Part shown: positions 6,206 to 10,417 of the stretch, one piece after another | Numbering within the stretch: position 1 is the stretch's first letter | Layout: every line of letters starts with the position of its first letter | Assembly (NCBI GenBank): GCA_018400675.1 | Contig: JAGYMG010000017.1 | Location: forward strand, 1-10,417 | DNA from: a bacterium | GTDB lineage: Bacteria > Patescibacteriota > Minisyncoccia > Minisyncoccales > CG1-02-41-26 | DNA: 10,417 bases | Direction of reading: 5' to 3' | Program-made: the position numbers and the translations under genes | Notes under the pieces: generated by a model | What the model was told of the DNA's origin: nothing | The model's database searches: none | The model's input: only the letters and a program-made list of their open reading frames with translations

Positions 6206-7387
6206 TTAGTTATCAATCATTTCTTCGTTTATTTCGTCATAGACACCATCGGTGATTACTCTTGTTACGTCTCCGTCTTCAATAAAAACAACAATGGTAT
6301 GCGATGTGATGACCTGAGCTGAAGCCCCATCTGTTCTGTCTCCATAACCAGCTTGGCGGGAATTAAAGCTAAATTCAACCTCATAACAGTTTTCACAATC
6401 CACTAAATCTAAACCTCTGATCTCTTCGAAAGTAAGAGCCATACCATCAAAGACATAGGTAGGCGCATTGGCCTCAATCCAGTTCTTGGCTTGATTGGTA
6501 AGATTCTCTAAATAATCATCACTCCCTTCCTGATCAATGATGACAAGAGTTTTAACGAGCACAACATCGTCTTCTTCAAAACCTGTCACAGTTGCTCTTA
6601 CCCCAGTAATGTCTTCATCAAGAACTGCACACGCCATCTCTACTTCTCCAACATAACAAAGGGTGTTAGGGCCAAACCTTAATTCTTCCTTAACTCCAGG
6701 ACTGCCCGGTTGATCATAAATCAAATACCAGACATTGGGCTTTGCTCCAGGCGTATTAATAGTTAGATTGCCTGTGGTTGAAAAATTAGGCTCTTCTTCC
6801 TCTTTTTCTTCACTCTCTTGAAAGGGTGCTTCATCGCAGAAATCATTTTCTTCGCTACAGCCAATTTGAATCCATTCATAGAAAGTGGCTGGATGGCCGT
6901 CAATGGCAATGATGACTCTATCAACAGAAGAAAACTGTTTAAGGGTTGTCTCTATTTCAGCTAATAACTGCTGACTGCCACAACTAGCACTCGCTCCGGG
7001 AATAATATCTCTGATATCTTCCAAGTTAACATAAGCAGTCTTATCTTCCACCTTAATATCCCTAAGGATGTCTGCTGTTTCTTCAGAAAACCAGGAGTTG
7101 TAACCCAATGCTTCCTCTGACTCCTTGGGTCCTTTAAAGAGCTCCTGGAGTGCTGTCTTAGGAGTAGCCACAGGCTTCAGAACTGTTCTGCCAACCGGGA
7201 AAACTGCTCCGCAGTCTTGAGCATCAGGATTCAGCTCTTCATTATTAAAATAGATATTAATCGTCTCCCGGCCCATCTCAAGACCATTGGGTGTGTCGTC
7301 AAAATTTACTAAGTAATAGTATAAACCATAGCCTACTAGAATAACTATAATGGCTATAAGTACGGTAATGATTATTTTATCTTTCAT
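6206..7387 (-). CDS. Membrane-anchored GerMN-domain protein with extra C-terminal domains
   Basis: This 393-residue protein starts with a signal anchor (MKDK, then hydrophobic residues 5-27), so the rest is probably outside the membrane. Residues about 42-172 resemble a GerMN domain: NIYFNNEEL (44-52), VGRTVLKPVATPKTALQELFKGP split by the typical basic turn, and DRVIIAIDG. A Glu-rich linker (about 191-200, EEKEEEE) follows, then a beta-rich segment (about 203-275) with a cysteine pair (CYVGEVEMAC), then a C-terminal alpha/beta domain (about 290-393) of a kind I associate with exported Patescibacterial proteins. GerMN domains occur in Bacillus GerM and in many non-sporulating bacteria, where they are linked to the cell wall; sporulation is not implied. 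It is the first gene of a two-gene unit with its own extended -10 promoter at 7444-7452. No SD. Confidence 0.8.
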   Translation of the reverse strand: MKDKIIITVLIAIIVILVGYGLYYYLVNFDDTPNGLEMGRETINIYFNNEELNPDAQDCGAVFPVGRTVLKPVATPKTALQELFKGPKESEEALGYNSWFSEETADILRDIKVEDKTAYVNLEDIRDIIPGASASCGSQQLLAEIETTLKQFSSVDRVIIAIDGHPATFYEWIQIGCSEENDFCDEAPFQESEEKEEEEPNFSTTGNLTINTPGAKPNVWYLIYDQPGSPGVKEELRFGPNTLCYVGEVEMACAVLDEDITGVRATVTGFEEDDVVLVKTLVIIDQEGSDDYLENLTNQAKNWIEANAPTYVFDGMALTFEEIRGLDLVDCENCYEVEFSFNSRQAGYGDRTDGASAQVITSHTIVVFIEDGDVTRVITDGVYDEINEEMIDN

Positions 7388-7443
7388 ATTTTTATTGTAA
7401 TCGGTTATTATTTTAATTATTTTAACCTACGCCTTAATATTTT

Positions 7444-7452
7444 ATCATAGCA
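7444..7452 (-). promoter_or_regulatory. Extended -10 promoter of the GerMN gene
   Basis: On the minus strand TGCTATGAT (7452-7444) is a TGn extended -10 with one mismatch in the hexamer, 57 bases upstream of the GerMN ATG. A good -35 is absent, as expected for extended -10 promoters. Confidence 0.55.
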
Positions 7453-7494
7453 AAAAAATATAGCAATATCATTTCGGGACAATAATTAATATCC

Positions 7495-7525
7495 TCTTGA
7501 TTTTTAAATCATTTTATGTTATAAG
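7495..7525 (+). promoter_or_regulatory. Possible promoter for a short plus-strand RNA
   Basis: TTGATT (7495-7500) and TTATAA (7519-7524) are separated by 18 bases, with a predicted start near 7531. The -10 deviates from consensus and the region is AT-rich. The case rests mainly on the clear plus-strand terminator 40 bases downstream, which needs a transcript to end. Confidence 0.35.
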
Positions 7526-7530
7526 ATAAA

Positions 7531-7596
7531 CGTTGCACCTCCTCGCTCTTTCTTTCTCCAAAGGCCCATTGTCATGATAAGATAATGGGCTTTTTA
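7531..7596 (+). ncRNA. Candidate small RNA with anti-SD-like CACCTCCT
   Basis: No ORF of any length lies between the possible promoter and the intrinsic terminator, so the product would be an RNA of about 65 bases. Its single-stranded 5' half is pyrimidine-rich and contains CACCTCCT (7536-7543), identical to the 3' tail of 16S rRNA that pairs with SD sequences. Its 3' half is the terminator hairpin. C-rich loops that bind SD regions are known from several bacterial regulatory RNAs. Expression is not shown and the promoter is weak. Confidence 0.3.
7564..7596 (+). terminator. Intrinsic terminator, plus strand
   Basis: GCCCATTGTC (7564-7573) pairs with GATAATGGGC (7581-7590): a 10-bp stem with one G-U pair and a 7-base loop, followed by TTTTTATT on the plus strand. 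The minus-strand side lacks a good T-run. No plus-strand gene ends here, so it implies an unannotated plus-strand transcript. Confidence 0.75.
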
Positions 7597-7625
7597 TTGA
7601 CATATTTTTTCTCTTCTTCTAGTAT
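7597..7625 (+). promoter_or_regulatory. Sigma-70 promoter for the plus-strand mini-ORF unit
   Basis: TTGACA (7597-7602) and TAGTAT (7620-7625) are separated by 17 bases: perfect -35 and spacing, two mismatches in the -10. It starts at once after the U-run of the previous terminator and predicts a start near 7632, giving a transcript of about 360 bases to the terminator at 7952-7991. Confidence 0.6.
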
Positions 7626-7675
7626 AGAGGATATTGAAATGTGCGGTCCTTTAAAAATCTTTCGGGGTGATAACA

Positions 7676-7801
7676 ATGAAACTATGGGAAAGAATGTTGC
7701 TACTCTATAAAATTCTTTTACTGGAAGATCCAACTCACGTTAAAAAACCAAAACGAAAGAAGGTGATTTTATATAACAATGTGGTTAATCCAAAAACATG
7801 A
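7676..7801 (+). CDS. Possible 41-residue basic small protein
   Basis: The ORF starts MKLWERMLLLYKILLLEDP, a hydrophobic/amphipathic helix, and then becomes basic (KKPKRKKV, about 23-30). GGTGAT, a six-base match to the SD consensus region, ends four bases before the ATG. This is notable because genes of the minus strand lack SDs. It lies behind the promoter at 7597-7625. I recognise no family. An overlapping 23-residue ORF (7639-7710, starting MCGPLKIFRG) in another frame is preceded by GAGG and has equally plausible codons, so a frameshift or decayed gene is possible. The in-frame TGA at 7799 separates it from the next mini-ORF in the same frame. Coding is not proven. Confidence 0.3.
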   Translation: MKLWERMLLLYKILLLEDPTHVKKPKRKKVILYNNVVNPKT

Positions 7802-7819
7802 GTTATAAAGGAGGACCTA

Positions 7820-7870
7820 ATGAAAAGATATTTGATATTATTAAGTTATTATAAAATTCATCCCGGCTAG
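7820..7870 (+). CDS. Possible 16-residue peptide with strong SD
   Basis: AAAGGAGG (7807-7814), one of the best SD sequences in the window, stands five bases before an ATG that encodes MKRYLILLSYYKIHPG and then TAG. The peptide has a basic N terminus and a hydrophobic core, a pattern seen in leader peptides and in small membrane peptides. It lies in the same frame as the 41-residue ORF, 6 codons after that ORF's TGA. Downstream is only a hairpin and a terminator, so if it is a leader peptide there is nothing on this strand for it to regulate. Function unknown. Confidence 0.3.
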   Translation: MKRYLILLSYYKIHPG

Positions 7871-7901
7871 TCGCAGTTTAAACCATTCTTTTAATTGTTA
7901 G

Positions 7902-7944
7902 AGAGAAATCATTTTTAAAACGAGCGCCTTGAGATGATTTCTCT
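7902..7944 (+). repeat. Inverted repeat/hairpin before the bidirectional terminator
   Basis: AGAGAAATCAT (7902-7912) and ATGATTTCTCT (7934-7944) form a perfect 11-bp stem with a 21-base loop. No U-run follows on either strand, so it is not itself a terminator. It would form the penultimate structure of the plus-strand transcript, seven bases before the terminator stem. Confidence 0.6.
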
Positions 7945-7951
7945 ACTATAA

Positions 7952-7991
7952 AAGCCCACTTACCTTCTTGGTATGGTGGGCTTCTTTCTTT
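7952..7991. terminator. Bidirectional intrinsic terminator
   Basis: AAGCCCAC (7952-7959) pairs with GTGGGCTT (7976-7983), with an inner TACC/GGTA stem (7961-7964, 7970-7973). The plus side is followed by CTTTCTTT and the minus side by TTTTATAG. On the minus strand it lies 22 bases after the stop of the YbjQ-family gene; on the plus strand it ends the mini-ORF unit. Convergent transcripts sharing one terminator supports transcription from both sides. Confidence 0.8.
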
Positions 7992-8005
7992 AAAAAAGAT
8001 TGGGA

Positions 8006-8320
8006 CTATCTAGTTTTAACAGCTGTGCCGTAAGCCATTAATTCAGCTGCCCCGCTAATAACCTGAGAGGTAGTAAAACGGACACTGATGATAGCGTCAG
8101 CTCCCATTGATTCAGCTTCATTGGTCATCCTTTCAATAGCCAATTCTCTGGCTTCTGATAAAGCTTCGGTGTACTCCTTAATTTCTCCACCAACTATTGA
8201 CCGAAGACCGGCGATGATATCCTTGCCAATATGCTTAGCTCTAATGGTATTACCCCGCACCAAGCCCAGCGTCTGGACTATCTCCTTGCCTGCTATTGTT
8301 TCAGAACTTGTTATAATCAT
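8006..8320 (-). CDS. YbjQ/UPF0145 family protein
   Basis: This 104-residue protein matches the YbjQ (UPF0145, 'putative heavy-metal-binding') family along its full length: MIITSSETIAGKEI at the N terminus, LGLVRGNTIRAKHIGKDI (18-35), RELAIERM (58-65) and GADAIISVRF (73-82), ending in a beta strand AYGTAVKTR. Family members form small soluble pentamers; metal binding was proposed from structure and is not established, and the cellular role is unknown. It starts 3 bases after the stop of a two-helix membrane protein gene, so the two are cotranscribed. No SD. The bidirectional terminator at 7952-7991 follows its TAG stop. Confidence 0.93.
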   Translation of the reverse strand: MIITSSETIAGKEIVQTLGLVRGNTIRAKHIGKDIIAGLRSIVGGEIKEYTEALSEARELAIERMTNEAESMGADAIISVRFTTSQVISGAAELMAYGTAVKTR

Positions 8321-8323
8321 ATT

Positions 8324-8539
8324 TTAATTATTATTTTTTTCTTCTAACCTTTCTTTAATCAAAACAGTTATTATAATAACCGTGCCAATAAGCAACATAG
8401 CGATGGCTGTTTTTATTAAAACCGGCACATCAAAGTCTTTAAAAAACTCATAACAGCCATAACTAATCAGGATAGTGATGCCTCCCAAGAAAATAAGAAG
8501 GCCTAAGAGATTAACTGGGTTTATTTTATTATCAGCCAT
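8324..8539 (-). CDS. Small two-helix membrane protein, unknown family
   Basis: The 71-residue product has two predicted membrane helices (about 9-32 and 39-61) joined by a short acidic loop (FFKDFDVP) and a charged C-terminal tail KERLEEKNNN. Both ends would lie on the same, probably cytoplasmic, side. I do not recognise the family. It stands immediately before the YbjQ-family gene (3-base gap), suggesting the two products work together or are simply coexpressed. An extended -10 (8564-8572) lies 24 bases upstream, so the pair probably has its own promoter. No SD precedes the ATG. Confidence 0.75.
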   Translation of the reverse strand: MADNKINPVNLLGLLIFLGGITILISYGCYEFFKDFDVPVLIKTAIAMLLIGTVIIITVLIKERLEEKNNN

Positions 8540-8563
8540 ATTGTTATATTTAATCCTTAGATT

Positions 8564-8572
8564 ATTTTAGCA
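8564..8572 (-). promoter_or_regulatory. Extended -10 promoter of the small membrane protein/ybjQ pair
   Basis: On the minus strand TGCTAAAAT (8572-8564) is a TGn extended -10 of the same form as the one before the GerMN gene. It lies in the 45-base gap between the UV endonuclease stop and the ATG at 8539. The -35 region (TTTATT at 17 bases) is weak. Confidence 0.45.
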
Positions 8573-8584
8573 AGAAAAACAAAA

Positions 8585-9484
8585 CTAATAAAGCTTGCTA
8601 GCAAGTGGTGAATGCCCAATAAAGCCTAAGGCTTCCAGGGCGCTCTTTGCTTTATCCTTTATCTCCAGCATAATATCATAATCTACATCTTGGGTTATTT
8701 CTAAAAATTTATTAAAGTTTTCCAGATCTATGCCTTCAGTGTGAGCTCCCCTTTTCTTATTAGCATCCTGGCTGCTGTAATCTACTATGGGTATCCCGTC
8801 TTTCTTTCGCCAGGTTAAAAATATTTCTTTTATTATTTCTTTTAAGTCTTCTCCTTGGTTGTAAAGTTGGTGGTGGAAAACGTCAAAAACAATAGGCATT
8901 TTTGTTGCCTTGCTTATCCTTAAACAGTCATCAGCGTTATAGGAATTTTCATCGTTTTCAATAACCAATCTCTTCTTGAGTTTAGGGCTTAACTTCTTAT
9001 ATGTTTCAATAAATCTCTTCAGGCTCTCTTCTTTGTCGTTGTAAACACCGCCGACATGAATCTGAATCTTGTGACTATTATCCAGACCCAGTAGATCCAA
9101 GACATCAACATGATACTCTATTTCCTTAATGCTTCTCCTCCAAACTGTTGTACGGAGAGAATTCAAAAGAGTAAAATGACCAGGATGCATTGACGTTCTC
9201 ATCTTTTCTTTTTTAATAAAACGGCCAATCGCTTTGAATTTATCTCTAAAAACTACTGGCCAATCAACCCGACAAACAGGATGAGAAGCAAAAGGGACTA
9301 AGCCAGAGGTTATCCGAAAAAACAGTATCCCCTTTTCGCGGTTATATTGTAAGGTCTCCAAGAGACAATCCAAATTATTATTAACCGTAGCTAAAAAACG
9401 CTTCTGGGAATAAGAAGCTAAACGAAACGTCTGCGAGTTCTGACAGGGTAGGGTCAGATTAAGGCAGGGGTAGCCAATTTTCAT
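8585..9484 (-). CDS. uvsE: UV damage endonuclease (UvsE/UvdE family)
   Basis: This 299-residue TIM-barrel enzyme of the UVDE family nicks DNA 5' of UV photoproducts and other lesions. Visible elements: MKIGYPCLNLTL at the start, SHPV (H68), MHPGHFTLLNS (H100, H103), IHVGGVYNDKE (H143), VIENDE (E176), FDVFHHQ (D201, H204), HTEGID (H248) and MLEIKDK (E274). These match the metal-binding residues known from the Thermus enzyme. The segment aligned with the Thermus carboxylated lysine and a neighbouring histidine ligand reads PIVDYSSQ, so those two appear as Ile233 and Asp235. I believe such a variant occurs in other bacterial and archaeal homologues, but that is from memory. It follows the PspC-domain gene by 16 bases. 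Length is normal, no SD. Confidence 0.93.
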   Translation of the reverse strand: MKIGYPCLNLTLPCQNSQTFRLASYSQKRFLATVNNNLDCLLETLQYNREKGILFFRITSGLVPFASHPVCRVDWPVVFRDKFKAIGRFIKKEKMRTSMHPGHFTLLNSLRTTVWRRSIKEIEYHVDVLDLLGLDNSHKIQIHVGGVYNDKEESLKRFIETYKKLSPKLKKRLVIENDENSYNADDCLRISKATKMPIVFDVFHHQLYNQGEDLKEIIKEIFLTWRKKDGIPIVDYSSQDANKKRGAHTEGIDLENFNKFLEITQDVDYDIMLEIKDKAKSALEALGFIGHSPLASKLY

Positions 9485-9500
9485 TTAGGTAAATTGCCTA

Positions 9501-9701
9501 TTATTTCTTTTTCGCGGGCTTGAGAGGAATAAGAAAAATAGCAAAAAAATAAATTATAAGACCGGGAAAAACACCCGTAAAGACAGTGATAATAACCCAG
9601 ACTAACCTTAAAATTACCGGATCAACGTCCATATAATCACCCAGACCCCCGATAATACCAGCAAAGACTCTGTTGTCCCTGCTTCTATATAATCTCTTCA
9701 T
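9501..9701 (-). CDS. PspC-domain small membrane protein
   Basis: This 66-residue protein is a single PspC domain: MKRLYRSRDNRVFAGIIGG (1-19), LGDYMDVDPVILRLVWVI (20-37), then a long hydrophobic span (about 33-57) and a basic tail KPAKKK. In Gram-negatives PspC senses envelope stress with PspA/PspB, but isolated PspC domains are common in bacteria without that system. No PspA gene is visible here, so an envelope role can only be suggested. It is the first gene of a unit with the UV endonuclease, 16 bases upstream of it, and is preceded by a plausible promoter at 9737-9764. No SD. Confidence 0.93.
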   Translation of the reverse strand: MKRLYRSRDNRVFAGIIGGLGDYMDVDPVILRLVWVIITVFTGVFPGLIIYFFAIFLIPLKPAKKK

Positions 9702-9736
9702 AATAATAAATAATTATTTTGGGCTTAATAGTTTAT

Positions 9737-9764
9737 ATTCTACCTACCCAAAAGAAAAAAACAA
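9737..9764 (-). promoter_or_regulatory. Probable promoter of the pspC-uvsE unit
   Basis: On the minus strand TTGTTT (9764-9759), 16 bases and TAGAAT (9742-9737). It lies between the terminator of the upstream gene and the PspC ATG at 9701, giving a leader of about 30 bases. Confidence 0.45.
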
Positions 9765-9769
9765 CATTA

Positions 9770-9794
9770 AAAAGAAGGAAGGTTATGACCTTCC
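9770..9794 (-). terminator. Intrinsic terminator overlapping the stop codon of the cysteine-rich gene
   Basis: GGAAGGT (9777-9783) pairs with ACCTTCC (9788-9794) around a four-base loop. On the minus strand the stem is followed by TTCTTTTT. The TAA stop (9785-9783) lies at the loop and stem edge, so the last codons of the gene form half of the hairpin. On the plus strand CCCTTTT follows, weaker. Confidence 0.75.
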
Positions 9795-10325
9795 CCCTTT
9801 TATGTTTCTTATTAAATCCTTTAAGATGTCAGCCCGACTTTGGGAGATTTCCGCTCGACCCAAGCAAATACCGTATTCCAGCGGCTCAAGGATTATAGCA
9901 TCGTCAAAAATATCAATAACTAAACTATTAAGGTTAAAACCAATAACATTTTTCTCGTAATCCGGAAAGAGCTTTAGGAATATTAAGAGAATCTCTGTCT
10001 TACCTGTTTTTTTAATTTTAATTTTTTGGATAAAGCCTTCTTTTTTAAAATCGGGATAAGCTACTTTATAGACAACTCCCGTATTGCAGAGACTCTCCTT
10101 TTTGGACAGTAGGACATCCAATATCCCTTTGCACCTTGGCTTTAAATGACCATTTCCATTTTTCTTCTCAATTCTTGTTCTTTTCTGGCTGTTCCTCAAA
10201 CAATGATAACTGCCATTAACTTTTTCTAAAAAAGGACACGGTTCTTGACCTGTAGGCCAACAGACATTAGCTACTCTTTCTTTCTCCGGAAAACAAGACA
10301 ACTCTTGAAAAAGCTCTGAGAACAT
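9783..10325 (-). CDS. Unrecognised cysteine-rich protein
   Basis: I do not recognise this 180-residue protein. The N-terminal half carries six cysteines (C11, C22, C30, C42, C65, C80), with PTGQEPCPFL (24-33) and SYHCLRN (39-45), spaced as in a metal-binding module or zinc/Fe-S site. The C-terminal half (about 83-180) is an alpha/beta segment with basic GFIQKIKIKKTGKTE, a hydrophobic strand ILLIFLKLF and a final helix SQSRADILKDLIRNIKGG; no membrane span or signal peptide is evident. It is the only minus-strand gene with a clear SD (AAGGAG, six or seven bases before the ATG), which sets the start. It has its own terminator and so is probably monocistronic. Function unknown. Confidence 0.75.
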   Translation of the reverse strand: MFSELFQELSCFPEKERVANVCWPTGQEPCPFLEKVNGSYHCLRNSQKRTRIEKKNGNGHLKPRCKGILDVLLSKKESLCNTGVVYKVAYPDFKKEGFIQKIKIKKTGKTEILLIFLKLFPDYEKNVIGFNLNSLVIDIFDDAIILEPLEYGICLGRAEISQSRADILKDLIRNIKGGRS

Positions 10326-10381
10326 AACAATCTCCTTTCTCCATATTCTTTTATTAATTACCTTCTCTTATTTATTTTTTA

Positions 10382-10412
10382 ATGTTCTCTGAAAAAGATA
10401 TTTTCTATTATA
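10382..10412 (-). promoter_or_regulatory. Possible -10 and leader element of the cysteine-rich gene
   Basis: TATAAT (minus strand, 10412-10407) is a perfect -10, with its -35 outside the window; the predicted start is near 10400. The leader then contains GAGAACAT (plus-strand ATGTTCTC, 10382-10389), the exact complement of the gene's own first eight bases ATGTTCTC (10325-10318). Confidence 0.4.
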
Positions 10413-10417
10413 AAAAA

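Larger units (their letters stand above)
7388..8005. other. 618-base stretch without a conventional gene
   Basis: Reading left to right it holds the minus-strand promoter of the GerMN gene (7444-7452), a possible plus-strand short RNA with a terminator (7495-7596), a plus-strand consensus-like promoter (7597-7625), plus-strand mini-ORFs with SD sequences (7639-7870), an 11-bp-stem hairpin (7902-7944) and a bidirectional terminator (7952-7991). No tRNA, rRNA, tmRNA or RNase P RNA hallmark is visible. It is the only place in the window with plus-strand expression signals. Confidence 0.7.

Noticed and set aside
7799..7801. TGA recoding (Gly, Trp or selenocysteine) joining two mini-ORFs into 64 residues
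   Set aside because: TGA ends the DUF2177 gene exactly at an ATGA coupling site, so it is a stop in this genome; no SECIS-like element was seen, and an SD restarts translation after it.
7632..7991. tmRNA, RNase P RNA or SRP RNA in the 360-base plus-strand unit
   Set aside because: None of the conserved hallmarks (tRNA-like ends, RNase P core motifs, SRP apical loop) can be found.
8594..8605. CTTGCTAGCAAG palindrome near the end of the UV endonuclease gene, considered as a terminator
   Set aside because: It is a perfect palindrome with no room for a loop beyond a short stem, lies within coding sequence and has only a broken T-run after it.
9673..9960. Plus-strand 95-residue ORF
   Set aside because: It crosses the PspC start, a promoter, a terminator and the C-terminal part of the cysteine-rich gene, and has no supporting signals.
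1..10417. Mobile elements, phage genes, CRISPR arrays, tRNA genes or nitrogenase genes
   Set aside because: No transposase, integrase, terminal repeats, repeat-spacer array, T-loop motif or nifHDK-like gene was seen. The NifX-type domains alone do not indicate nitrogen fixation.

Overview
The window is a compact, AT-rich, gene-dense bacterial segment. Nearly every gene is on the minus strand, with gaps of a few bases, an ATGA-type overlap and one 17-bp overlap. UGA is used as a stop at least once (DUF2177 gene), so the code looks standard. Of 17 minus-strand starts examined, 16 have only an A/T-rich run before the ATG and no Shine-Dalgarno (SD) motif; the 10325-9783 gene is the exception. That, together with small genes, a GerMN envelope protein in a genome showing no sporulation genes here, and promoters of the TGnTAnnnT extended -10 type, suggests a member of the candidate phyla radiation (Patescibacteria/Parcubacteria-like). 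This placement is inference; no marker gene is present.

Layout. (1) 1-4121, minus strand, transcribed right to left from a near-consensus promoter at 4183-4211: DUF5320 zinc-ribbon protein, NifX-like protein with a Gly/His tail, cation diffusion facilitator fused to a second NifX-like domain, two MinD-type ATPases each carrying an inserted 2[4Fe-4S] ferredoxin domain, a DUF134 helix-turn-helix protein, and a membrane protein cut by the left edge. Most of these families match those of the Desulfovibrio orange-protein (ORP) gene cluster, whose NifX-like protein holds a Mo-Cu sulfide cluster. This looks like a small metal-cluster or metal-trafficking system with its own transporter and possibly its own regulator. 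A tandem TATACCC repeat fills much of the promoter spacer.

(2) 4226-5539, minus: TspO/MBR, DUF2177 and DUF523 (TudS-like) genes, closely spaced. (3) 5649-7387, minus: GerMN-domain exported protein followed by a carboxymuconolactone decarboxylase/AhpD-like protein, ended by a clear terminator.

(4) 7388-8005 has no conventional gene but is not empty. On the plus strand, the only plus-strand transcription I can support, there is a short candidate RNA with an intrinsic terminator (about 7531-7596), then a TTGACA-N17-TAGTAT promoter, tiny ORFs with SD sequences, a long hairpin and a bidirectional terminator (about 7952-7991).

(5) 8006-9701, minus: PspC-domain protein, UV damage endonuclease, a two-helix membrane protein and a YbjQ-family protein. 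(6) 9783-10325, minus: an unrecognised cysteine-rich protein with a good SD and a terminator overlapping its stop codon.

Most distinctive parts: the ORP-like operon with its transporter-NifX fusion and repeat-bearing promoter, and the plus-strand unit in the 7.5-8.0 kb gap.
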